26,166 bases of DNA. It comes from Virgibacillus_R byunsanensis. Lineage in GTDB: Bacteria > Bacillota > Bacilli > Bacillales > Amphibacillaceae. The translations under genes were made by a program, and so were the position numbers. The notes below the pieces were generated by a model. That model did no database searches, was not told the origin of the DNA, and saw only the letters and a program-made list of their open reading frames with translations. The stretch covers positions 1-26,166 of the forward strand of contig NZ_JBHTKJ010000037.1 of the NCBI RefSeq assembly GCF_042675965.1, read 5' to 3'. Each line of letters begins with the position of its first letter. The stretch's first letter is position 1. This document shows positions 7,908-14,915 of this stretch, in pieces.

Positions 7908-8411
7908 TTGACTACGTATAAAATAACATTACTGGCTTTATTAGCAGCTATGGCTGTCGTGGGGAGATTTACTTTTTCGTTTTTACCAAACCTTCAGCCA
8001 GTAACAGCATTAATTATTATATGTGGTTTATTTTTAGGTCCTGTTGCAGCTATATTTCTAGCTGTATTGACTACATTTTTGTCAAACATGCTTTTGGGCA
8101 TGGGAATATGGTCAATTTGGCAAGTGATCTCATGGGGATTAATAGGGTTAATAAGTGGTCTGCTAGGTAAATTACCTATAAGAATCCCTATCTATTTAAT
8201 CGTGATTTTCTCTATTTTTAGTGGCTATCTCTATGGATTTGTTATTTCGTTAACCAGCTATCAAATAACTGGTAAGTTTTTACCGTATTATCTTGCAGGA
8301 TTACCATTTGATACGTATCACGCAGTAGGGAATGCGGTATTCATCATCCTGATCTATCCAATTATTTCACATTTTTTTACACGTTCAAGAATTAATAAAT
8401 TTCATGGTTGA
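7908..8411 (+). CDS. ECF transporter S component, putative cobalamin-specific
   Basis: This is a 167-aa integral membrane protein with five or six hydrophobic segments, charged residues only in short loops, and an N-terminal AAMAVVGRFTFSFLPNLQPVT region. That pattern is characteristic of substrate-binding S components of energy-coupling factor transporters. No ATPase or T-component gene is adjacent, so it would be a group II system using shared EcfA/EcfA'/EcfT encoded elsewhere. Substrate is inferred to be vitamin B12 or a precursor from the riboswitch and DUF4430 partner. The start appears to be the TTG at 7908, since a stop lies one codon upstream and the next in-frame ATG (7950) would delete part of the first helix; the Shine-Dalgarno is weak. 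Confidence 0.82.
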   Translation: MTTYKITLLALLAAMAVVGRFTFSFLPNLQPVTALIIICGLFLGPVAAIFLAVLTTFLSNMLLGMGIWSIWQVISWGLIGLISGLLGKLPIRIPIYLIVIFSIFSGYLYGFVISLTSYQITGKFLPYYLAGLPFDTYHAVGNAVFIILIYPIISHFFTRSRINKFHG

Positions 8412-8480
8412 ATGGTGCACTATTTGGATTTTCCAATAAGTCAAAAGTCTACAAAATTTGATAATTAACTATTTATATTT

Positions 8481-9021
8481 AGGCTGTCATTTTTCCACAA
8501 TTGATGTAGATTGCGACATAACTTACTCGAGGATTTGCTTTCTCCATCTATGAGTGCTATACAACCGCTTCGGCAGAACACTTCGCTTTCCGTGGGCACG
8601 GCCTCAGCCATCCTCAGAAGCAAAAAGCGCTCTTCGGACACGTGCTATTCCTTTAGAGTCGACTGCCCGCAGCGAAAAGCAACCATCATAAAAGTGGCAG
8701 TTTACCTTAAAAAAACGAAATTCAAGATGTTGTTTTATTCTGGACGCTATACCAGCGGCGGAAATACACGAAGACTCCTTGAAAAAGGAAATCACTTTTT
8801 CTGCGTGCGATGTAATCCTGCCGTGGCTTCCCTTGTTCTGCGGGAGGATAGGCATAGGTGAGACACTAAAGTGCTTCAGCACGTGGTGGTTCACCAGCCG
8901 CCCTAAGATGCGCTAAATGTATTTCCAGAGCGAGTAAAAGCACTAACCATTATCTGAATTTATGTCGCATTATATATCAATTGTGAGGATTAAAAAAGTA
9001 ACAAAACTTACGAAATGAACC
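8481..9021 (+). repeat. Dispersed repeat copy B (diverged)
   Basis: This fills the 700-base gap after the ECF gene. Terminal inverted repeats lie at about 8495-8525 and 8956-8988; both contain a TTGATRTA...TGCGACATAA core in inverted order. The outer end, AAGTAACAAAACTTACGAAAT, resembles the outer ends of copies A and C. Inside, blocks shared with copy C include CTTCGGACACGTGCT, GGAAATACACG with AGACTCCTTGAAAA, and CTGCGTGCGATGT. Overall identity is clearly lower than between A and C, suggesting an older copy. ORFs of 116 and 96 codons crossing it have no recognisable domain or Shine-Dalgarno and are not annotated as genes. Confidence 0.75.
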
Positions 9022-9028
9022 TATATTT

Positions 9029-9062
9029 AAAAATACCAACCAAATAATGGTTGGTATTTTTC
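9029..9062 (+). terminator. Hairpin terminator upstream of sigX
   Basis: A perfect 11-bp stem (9031-9041 with 9049-9059, loop AAATAAT) is followed by a T-rich run and preceded by an A-rich run, so it can act in both directions. It lies beyond repeat copy B and 28 bases before the sigX promoter, and probably insulates sigX from the cobalamin operon. Confidence 0.75.
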
Positions 9063-9089
9063 TTATTCTTTAATATTATAGAAATATAG

Positions 9090-9116
9090 TGTAACATTTT
9101 TGGTGTTGAAACGACT
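9090..9116 (+). promoter_or_regulatory. ECF-sigma autoregulatory promoter of sigX
   Basis: TGTAAC (9090-9095), a 16-bp spacer and CGACT (9112-9116) match the -35/-10 of SigX-type ECF promoters in B. subtilis. It lies 24 bases before the sigX start codon and would place transcription initiation near 9122, after the upstream in-frame ATG at 9119. This supports the ATG at 9140 as the real start and indicates positive autoregulation. Confidence 0.75.
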
Positions 9117-9139
9117 AAATGGGTGAACGGAGGATCTTT

Positions 9140-9676
9140 ATGAAGGCCGTTTTTGATGAAATATACGACAAGTATCATCAGGATTTATATCAGTTTATTT
9201 TTTATATGGTTAAAGACAAAGAAACCACAGAAGACCTCGTTCAGGAAGTTTATATAAAAGTAATGCATTCTTATACGTCTTTTAAAGGTGATAGTACGTT
9301 AAAAACGTGGTTATTCTCTATAGCTAGACATAAGACAATTGATTATTTTCGTGCACAAAAAAGAAAGCGAAATCGAATCACTGATTTTTTTGACTGGCAA
9401 GAAAAAGGAGAATTTATACAAGATAAACAACCATTGCCAGATGAAATTACAATACAAAATGAGGAATTGAAGAAGGTATATCACCATCTCGATCGATGTA
9501 GTCCCGATCAAAAGAGTGTATTGATTTTACGTTACATACAGTCATTTTCCATTCAGGAGACTGCTGACATATTAAATTTTAGTATAAGCAAAGTTAAGAC
9601 AACTCAGCATAGAGGATTAAAAACACTAAGGAAATATGTGAGTGAAGAACAACAGGAAGGAGGAGATACTTTATGA
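9140..9676 (+). CDS. sigX: SigX, ECF RNA polymerase sigma factor
   Basis: This is a 178-aa extracytoplasmic-function sigma factor with only regions 2 and 4. Region 2 (about 5-75) contains EDLVQEVYIKV and the WLFSIARHKTIDYFR helix for -10 recognition. Region 4 (about 115-170) contains LRYIQSFSIQETADIL and the HTH ISKVKTTQHRGL. A CGGAGG at 9128-9133 gives good spacing to the ATG at 9140. The gene overlaps rsiX by four bases (ATGA). Location after resE (here separated by the cobalamin operon and a repeat) matches the B. subtilis order resABCDE-sigX-rsiX, where SigX affects envelope modification and cationic peptide resistance. Assignment to SigX rests on synteny and the promoter type. Confidence 0.88.
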   Translation: MKAVFDEIYDKYHQDLYQFIFYMVKDKETTEDLVQEVYIKVMHSYTSFKGDSTLKTWLFSIARHKTIDYFRAQKRKRNRITDFFDWQEKGEFIQDKQPLPDEITIQNEELKKVYHHLDRCSPDQKSVLILRYIQSFSIQETADILNFSISKVKTTQHRGLKTLRKYVSEEQQEGGDTL

Positions 9677-10896
9677 AATCACGTAATAAGACGGATCAGC
9701 AAATTATAAAAAGTTTGAATGAATTACCTGAAGTAAAAGATAGCCAAACAAAAGAAGAACTTTATCAGCGTATCTCCTCAAAAACAAAAGGTGAAACAGC
9801 TTCAAAAAAGAGTAAAAGGAATGCACTTATACCAGTTGCAAGCACTGTTTTTGCAATTATGTTAGTTGTAGTAATGCTTCCTTCGTTATTAAATAATAAT
9901 ATGAATGATACAGGTGGGGAAGAATCCACAGATAGAGCATTTGATACATCCTCCTCAGATGAAAGCATGGAAAATAATGAAAATTCCACTATGGAATCCT
10001 ATGAAGGTGAAGAAGAAGGATCATCAGCAGATTTAGATCAAGCCGAACCCGAAATTAGTTTACTGGATAAACAACCTGAGCATTATGTTGTTCATGAACC
10101 AAATGAGGCGTATACGATTATTCATGTAGCTGTTGCCGATAATCAAGCACAATATGTTATTCCTTTATCTATCATGGCTCCTAAAACAGATGATCTCGAA
10201 GTTTATTATAATGAATTGGATAATTATCTGAACGAGCATGAATGGGGTATAAGTGAATACAAATTTGATAATGTTACTTTCGAGATAGAACAATCGAATG
10301 ATCAAGTAGTAATGGACTTTCCTGCTGGATTTTCCATTGGAGAAGGTTCAGCTAATCCAAATTTGTTTGAAGATAGCTTATCCAGGATGTTTCGACCATA
10401 TCAGATTGATAAAATTTTATTTACTACAGAAGAAAGTCCAGGTGTTGACTTAGGACCAATCGGCAACCTAGAAGAGATGCCTATTGAGTCCAGTGAAAAT
10501 GAAATTTATAAAGTTTATAATGCATCAGCGGAAAAAAGGGATTTTTTAATACCAATCATCCAACAAGATCCCTTGACATTAGAAGAGGCATTTCAAGAAA
10601 TGAAAAATGATGAAGAGGAATTTAGCGTTTATAAATCAATACCTGAGGATATCAACTTTTCTACTCAAATGAATGAAAGTCAGCTTGTTATACGATTTAC
10701 AGATGAAACTGAATTAATAAATGATCAAGTAACGCTTAATATGGTTGATGCGGTTTTAATGACTGCCAAAAGCTATGGTTATGATACGGTAGTTTTTGAA
10801 AATACAACGTTAGATAGCATTGGTGTTTATGAATTATCAAAACCAATCGATGTTCCGTTGTCTGTGAATCCAATATATATAACGCCATCACAATAG
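9673..10896 (+). CDS. rsiX: RsiX, membrane anti-sigma factor
   Basis: The 407-aa protein is the likely negative regulator that holds SigX at the membrane. A cytoplasmic anti-sigma segment (about 1-45) is followed by one transmembrane helix (about 49-69). Next is an acidic Ser/Glu/Asp linker (about 72-120), then an extracytoplasmic region with two similar modules. Module 1 (about 161-280, beginning YVIPLSI) and module 2 (about 291-400, beginning FLIPII) share the layout hydrophobic strand, NVTFEI/DINFST, DQVVMDF/SQLVIRF, a helix, YQIDKILF/YGYDTVVF, and a final hydrophobic strand. This looks like tandem duplication of a GerMN-like fold. The four-base overlap with sigX implies coupled translation. 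A very strong terminator follows. Confidence 0.85.
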   Translation: MKSRNKTDQQIIKSLNELPEVKDSQTKEELYQRISSKTKGETASKKSKRNALIPVASTVFAIMLVVVMLPSLLNNNMNDTGGEESTDRAFDTSSSDESMENNENSTMESYEGEEEGSSADLDQAEPEISLLDKQPEHYVVHEPNEAYTIIHVAVADNQAQYVIPLSIMAPKTDDLEVYYNELDNYLNEHEWGISEYKFDNVTFEIEQSNDQVVMDFPAGFSIGEGSANPNLFEDSLSRMFRPYQIDKILFTTEESPGVDLGPIGNLEEMPIESSENEIYKVYNASAEKRDFLIPIIQQDPLTLEEAFQEMKNDEEEFSVYKSIPEDINFSTQMNESQLVIRFTDETELINDQVTLNMVDAVLMTAKSYGYDTVVFENTTLDSIGVYELSKPIDVPLSVNPIYITPSQ

Positions 10897-10939
10897 AAAT
10901 AAGAGCTCTAACCGCTGTAACGGTTAGAGCTCTTATTTC
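10896..10939 (+). terminator. Terminator after rsiX
   Basis: A perfect 19-bp stem (10896-10914 with 10921-10939) with a six-base loop starts at the last base of the rsiX stop codon. The 3' arm is T-rich (TCTTATTTCTT), and the mirror A-rich arm lets it act on either strand. Repeat copy C begins immediately afterwards. Confidence 0.85.
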
Positions 10940-10942
10940 TTC

Positions 10943-11512
10943 CACGAATTGTTGCTTTTTCATCTTCATAGTTGATATAAACTGCGACATAACTTTAGGC
11001 TTATTTCTATTGCCGCCGTCCGGGATCGCTACGGACGGACGCTTTCCGCGGGCGCGGCCTCAGCCTCCGAAGCGGAAAACCGCTCTGCGGGGTCTTCGGA
11101 CACGTGCTGTTCCCGCAGGAGTCACCGCCCTCCGCTCACCCAAACTGGTAAGGTGTTTTATCAATACAGATACAGTCCCACGACAGTAACGGAAATAACA
11201 GCGGAGGAAATACACGTAGACTCCTTGAAAATACAAACCGATTTTCTGCGTGCGATGTCTAGCTATGTAGCTTTTCTTGTCCTGTGGGAGCAGAGGCCTA
11301 GCCTGAGAACCCGCAGAGCGTTAGCTCGAGGAGGCTCATCAGCCGCCCACGGGTAGAAGACACTGCGCAGTGAAACGAAGCAGATGTCGCACTTGTACCC
11401 GGATGGGTGAAAGCGAAGTGTATTTCCGTAGCGGTAGGTTAACCGTCACATCTAGTTACGTCGCATTTTATATCTATTCTCTCAGAAGCAACAAATTTTA
11501 CGAAATCAGCCC
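10943..11512 (+). repeat. Dispersed repeat copy C (complete)
   Basis: This complete element of about 570 bp fills the rsiX-XRE gap. The left inverted terminus (core 10974-10993) matches the reverse complement of the right terminus (11454-11474) at about 19 of 21 bases, and weaker similarity extends to the outer ends. Inside are two GC-rich arms of about 72-74 nt (near 11047-11120 and 11280-11353) that are diverged inverted copies of each other, with an AT-richer centre. The transcript could fold into a long imperfect hairpin. A 67-codon ORF (11153-11356) lies across the repeat and has no Shine-Dalgarno or domain. The right end joins the XRE gene promoter. Confidence 0.82.
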
Positions 11513-11532
11513 ATTTCTTTAATAAACCTCTT

Positions 11533-11561
11533 TTGACTTTTTTATCAATGAGAATTATGAT
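11533..11561 (+). promoter_or_regulatory. Sigma-A promoter of the XRE gene, with possible operator
   Basis: TTGACT (11533-11538), a 17-bp spacer and TATGAT (11556-11561) give a near-consensus promoter just outside repeat copy C. The -10 lies within a short palindrome, ATTAT-G-ATAAT (11554-11564), which could be an operator. Similarity to Fur/PerR-type AT-rich boxes is only partial. Confidence 0.6.
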
Positions 11562-11600
11562 AATAGATAGAATAATTTCTATATATAGGAATGATATTGG

Positions 11601-11864
11601 ATGGATCAAAATCAACTAATAAACAAAATATCTGCAAGAATGAAATTAGTCCGTGTCGAAAATAATTTGACACAAGAACGTATGTCATCCATGTTGGGAA
11701 TATCAAAAAAGACACTTGTGCAAATAGAAAAGAAACGTTCCCATGCAAATTGGACTACAACTATTGCATTGTGTGCGCTTTTTCGTAAAAGTGAAGTTAT
11801 TCAACATACCTTAGGTGAAAATGTAATGGAGGTAGTTGAGGATACTGCACATAAAATAGGCTGA
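11601..11864 (+). CDS. Small XRE-family transcriptional regulator
   Basis: This 87-aa protein is almost entirely one helix-turn-helix domain of the XRE/Cro-C1 type. MKLVRVENNLTQERMSSMLG and ISKKTLVQIEKKR (about 14-45) supply the HTH, and WTTTIALCALFRKSEVI the following helices. No sensor or effector domain is present. It has its own promoter and a terminator shared with the convergent fer gene, so it is monocistronic. An AGGA lies 11 bases before the ATG. Its target is unknown: autoregulation through the palindrome at its -10 is one possibility, and control of fer or ypbB another. I do not recognise a B. subtilis counterpart at this position. Confidence 0.8.
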   Translation: MDQNQLINKISARMKLVRVENNLTQERMSSMLGISKKTLVQIEKKRSHANWTTTIALCALFRKSEVIQHTLGENVMEVVEDTAHKIG

Positions 11865-11886
11865 TTTCATTTTGTATGAAATCAGC
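11860..11886. terminator. Bidirectional terminator between XRE gene and fer
   Basis: A perfect 11-bp stem (11860-11870 with 11876-11886, loop TTTGT) separates the convergent XRE gene (+) and fer (-). T-richness after the stem is modest on both strands. Confidence 0.6.
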
Positions 11887-11898
11887 ACTTATAAGCTT

Positions 11899-12153
11899 CT
11901 AATCATCCTCATATTTTAAAGGATCACCATCAAAAGGCTTTTCAGAAATTTTAATAGAATCGGTGGGACAGCCTTCATATGCATCAATCATATCATCTTC
12001 TAGGTCTTCTGGAATTGCAGTTTTTCCCGAATTCTCATCTATTATGACATATGCTATTCCTTCATCATCGTAATCATATATATCAGGTGCAGCGGCACCA
12101 CATGCACCACACGCAATGCACGTTTCTTTGTCAACTATAGTATATTTAGGCAT
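11899..12153 (-). CDS. fer: Ferredoxin [4Fe-4S]
   Basis: This 84-aa, highly acidic ferredoxin is a soluble low-potential electron carrier. One 4Fe-4S cluster is predicted from C12, C15 and C18 in CIACGACGAAAPDIYDY and C62 in EGCPTDSI. The second cluster motif of clostridial ferredoxins is absent. The sequence closely resembles B. subtilis Fer, which serves redox enzymes such as fatty-acid desaturase and cytochrome P450 systems. On the minus strand AAAGGAGGT lies eight bases before the ATG. It is divergent from ypbB, the same arrangement I recall in B. subtilis. Confidence 0.95.
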   Translation of the reverse strand: MPKYTIVDKETCIACGACGAAAPDIYDYDDEGIAYVIIDENSGKTAIPEDLEDDMIDAYEGCPTDSIKISEKPFDGDPLKYEDD

Positions 12154-12194
12154 ACATGTTACCTCCTTTGTAACGGTAGGGATCTTACATAACT

Positions 12195-12223
12195 ATTGTA
12201 AATCTGATATATATACATTTCAA
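12195..12223 (-). promoter_or_regulatory. fer promoter (sigma-A)
   Basis: On the minus strand TTGAAA (plus coordinates 12218-12223), a 17-bp spacer and TACAAT (12195-12200) form a good sigma-A promoter. It would give a leader of about 35 bases before the fer start. Confidence 0.6.
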
Positions 12224-12301
12224 TAATCCTATATCATGTTACTATTTTAATTGATATAACTGTCACAAAGAATACACATTCAAGTAAAGAGGTGCATCGT
12301 C

Positions 12302-13387
12302 TTGTTAATGGAAGGTATAATAATTAAATGTTGTTCCCACTTACAAGAAGCTAGAACGGTTTCTGGGATATATCATTTAATCACTGGAAAAAAATCCATT
12401 CAAACTGTTCAAGATGCACATTCCTATCGACTTGATCAATTTTTTGGAATCTATAAATCATTACCTAAGCAAGATTTTGATAACATAATAGCTGAATTGA
12501 TCAGTCACGAATATCTTATAGTTCGTGGAGAGTCGTTTGTTATACCGACTACTGCTGGTGAAAAATGGCTTGATCAAAATCGAACAGATTTACCTTTTGA
12601 ATATTTTAATGGCTTAAAATATATTGAAACTGGTATTACTTATTCTCAGCGGCTATTGTTGCTAATTCAAACACTAACAAATATTAAAATGAACAATTAT
12701 TCATTCATACCAATTATAGACAAATCTTCTATCACTACATGGGTTAGAACGCTTTATCATACCAGAATCGATAATAAAAATGAATGGTCACATCGTATAT
12801 ATGAAGAATTATACACACTACTAAATCAATTAACTGATCTCGAAGCGGGATTGTTTGTTGACCGACTAACAGGGTTTCAACGTGTTGGGATGAGCAGTCA
12901 TCAATTGGCAACTAAATATAATCTGGATGTACACAATGTTTATATACATCTAGTGGGAATTGTTCATCGATTACTAGATACCATTAATAGTGACAAATCT
13001 AAATTCTATGTTATGTCTTTATTACTGGAGGACATGACCGATAACGTATTTATTACAAATTCTGCTAAAGAGACTTATCATCTCTTAAATCAAAACTTGT
13101 CAATTTACGAGATAGCTGCCTATAGAAAGTTAAAAGTCAATACGATTTACGATCATGTGATAGAAATTGCATTAAATGATGAGCATTTTCCAAAACATAA
13201 CTATGTAAATGAGGATGAAGAACAAGATATAATTAATGCTATAAAACAAACAAATTCTTTTAAACTAAAAGATATTAAACACATTATTGATGCCAATATA
13301 TCCTATTTTCAAATAAGATTGGTAATCGCCATGGCGAAACTTTCCATAAAAACAGGTGAAGAATATGAAGAAAAGCAATCAACTTGA
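12302..13387 (+). CDS. ypbB: YpbB, HTH protein coupled to RecS helicase
   Basis: This 361-aa protein corresponds by position and architecture to YpbB, encoded immediately before the RecQ-like helicase RecS in many Bacillaceae. No catalytic motif is visible. The C-terminal half (about 250-355) contains a helix-turn-helix region (SIYEIAAYRKLKVNTIYDHV), the type found in RecQ-linked helix-turn-helix domains. A role as partner or nucleic-acid-binding accessory of RecS is inferred from constant linkage. The start is taken as the TTG at 12302 because AGAGGTG at 12288-12294 sits seven bases upstream; the ATG two codons later is possible. The 3' end overlaps recS by 23 bases. Confidence 0.85.
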   Translation: MLMEGIIIKCCSHLQEARTVSGIYHLITGKKSIQTVQDAHSYRLDQFFGIYKSLPKQDFDNIIAELISHEYLIVRGESFVIPTTAGEKWLDQNRTDLPFEYFNGLKYIETGITYSQRLLLLIQTLTNIKMNNYSFIPIIDKSSITTWVRTLYHTRIDNKNEWSHRIYEELYTLLNQLTDLEAGLFVDRLTGFQRVGMSSHQLATKYNLDVHNVYIHLVGIVHRLLDTINSDKSKFYVMSLLLEDMTDNVFITNSAKETYHLLNQNLSIYEIAAYRKLKVNTIYDHVIEIALNDEHFPKHNYVNEDEEQDIINAIKQTNSFKLKDIKHIIDANISYFQIRLVIAMAKLSIKTGEEYEEKQST

Positions 13388-14915
13388 CGAAGTTCTATCT
13401 AAGCATTTTAACTATTCATCCTTTCGTCTTGGACAAAAGGAAATAGTTGTTGATATTTTGGATGGAAAAGATGTGTTTGGAATCTTACCAACAGGATCTG
13501 GAAAATCACTATGTTATCAGCTGCCAGCAAAGCTCTTAAATGGTATTACGATTGTTGTTTCGCCGTTAATTTCTTTAATGATTGATCAAGTGAAACAATT
13601 AAAGGCTAATGGGTTTAAAGAAGTAATCGCATTAAATAGTTTTATGAATCGAGCGGAAAGGAATAAGGTTTATCAAAACCTTAATAAGTATAAATTAATC
13701 TACGTTTCACCTGAATTACTGCAGCAAAAGCAGTTGATGGATCAACTATCGAAATTGGAAGTTAGTTTATTCGTAATTGATGAAGCACATTGTATATCCC
13801 AATGGGGGCATGAATTCCGACCAGATTATTTAAGGTTAAGATCTATTATAGATACATTGAATAATCCGCCTATCTTAGCTTTAAGCGCAACGGCAACCAC
13901 GAATGTTCAACAAGATATTATAGATGCCTTGAACCGCCCGGACATTATAAAGCATATTTACCCTATGGACCGGGAAAATATCACTTTTTGTGTCCAGGAA
14001 GTAACTACTGACAGTGATAAAATTAGTAAGATAACAAATTTAGTGGGGAAGTTCCGTGTCCCAACCATAATTTATTTTTCAAGTAGAAACACTACCGAAC
14101 AAGTAGCAGAAATACTCAGCAAAAATGTTACATCAACACGAATAGCCTTTTATCATGGGGGGATGGAGCAACAGGATCGAATTGCCATTCAACAACAATT
14201 TATGAATGACCAACTAGATGTGATTTGTTGTACAAGTGCTTTTGGTATGGGAATTAACAAAAGTAATATTCGTTTAGTGATTCATTACCATTTTCCTCCT
14301 CAAATAGAATCTTATATTCAGGAAATCGGCAGAGCTGGTCGAGATGGAGGAGAAAGTATTAGTTTATTACTATTTTCCAATAACGATCCATACATACCAG
14401 CACAACTCATTAAAAGAGAGTTACCACCAAAGAGTGATGTATCATTTATATTTCATAAAATGTTACAACTTTATAAAGGAAAATTAGCATTACCCGAAAA
14501 TGAACAGGAAGTGAAGGAAACATTTCATATTGGAGAGACACAATTTCGTTTTCTACACTATCAGTTTGAAAAGCATGGTATGATTAATGGAAATCAAATT
14601 GTGTATGATAGGTTGACTTGGGATAAGGCATTTACTGCCATAATTAACTTAATCGAATCCCGGCTTTTACTTAAAGAAGATAAATTAAACGAGATGTTAC
14701 ATTGGATTTATGAAAGAGGCTGCTTACGTGAACATTTATACAAAAGCTTTCAGGATTCCTTTAACGACCCACAATATAGTTGTTGCTCTAATTGCGGTTT
14801 TGATTTCTCAGCATGGCGTCCTGAACAAACAGAATATACACCTATTAATAGCGATAACTGGCAAACAAGATTGAAGAGTTTACTAATTAATGGAGAATAT
14901 AATGAAGCAGAGTGA
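13365..14915 (+). CDS. recS: RecS, RecQ-family ATP-dependent DNA helicase
   Basis: This 516-aa superfamily 2 helicase unwinds DNA in a 3'-5' direction if it behaves like its family. Motifs: Walker A TGSGK with K47, DEAH at 139-142, SAT at 174-176, and motif VI EIGRAGRDGG. It has the RecQ zinc-binding region, with CLREHLYKSF and C-C..C spacing near the C-terminus (YSCCSNCGFDF). It lacks an HRDC domain and is shorter than canonical RecQ (about 590 aa in B. subtilis YocI), matching RecS/YpbC. The ATG at 13365 follows AGGTGA at 13354-13359. It overlaps ypbB and ypbD, so the operon is translationally coupled. Confidence 0.92.
   Translation: MKKSNQLDEVLSKHFNYSSFRLGQKEIVVDILDGKDVFGILPTGSGKSLCYQLPAKLLNGITIVVSPLISLMIDQVKQLKANGFKEVIALNSFMNRAERNKVYQNLNKYKLIYVSPELLQQKQLMDQLSKLEVSLFVIDEAHCISQWGHEFRPDYLRLRSIIDTLNNPPILALSATATTNVQQDIIDALNRPDIIKHIYPMDRENITFCVQEVTTDSDKISKITNLVGKFRVPTIIYFSSRNTTEQVAEILSKNVTSTRIAFYHGGMEQQDRIAIQQQFMNDQLDVICCTSAFGMGINKSNIRLVIHYHFPPQIESYIQEIGRAGRDGGESISLLLFSNNDPYIPAQLIKRELPPKSDVSFIFHKMLQLYKGKLALPENEQEVKETFHIGETQFRFLHYQFEKHGMINGNQIVYDRLTWDKAFTAIINLIESRLLLKEDKLNEMLHWIYERGCLREHLYKSFQDSFNDPQYSCCSNCGFDFSAWRPEQTEYTPINSDNWQTRLKSLLINGEYNEAE

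Noticed and set aside
8511..8861. 116-codon + strand ORF and overlapping 96-codon - strand ORF (8604-8894)
   Set aside because: Both lie inside repeat copy B, have no Shine-Dalgarno or recognisable domain, and their composition follows the GC-rich repeat.
9119..9139. ATG at 9119 as sigX start
   Set aside because: It is three bases after the -10 element of the ECF promoter and before the Shine-Dalgarno that fits 9140.
10736..10990. 84-codon minus-strand ORF
   Set aside because: It runs through the rsiX 3' end, its terminator and the repeat end; antisense shadow with no start signal.
11153..11356. 67-codon ORF
   Set aside because: It lies across the centre and right arm of repeat copy C; equivalent frames are not preserved in copies A or B.
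11551..11567. Fur/PerR-type box at the XRE promoter
   Set aside because: Only partial match to the 7-1-7 consensus in an AT-rich region; kept only as a generic palindrome.
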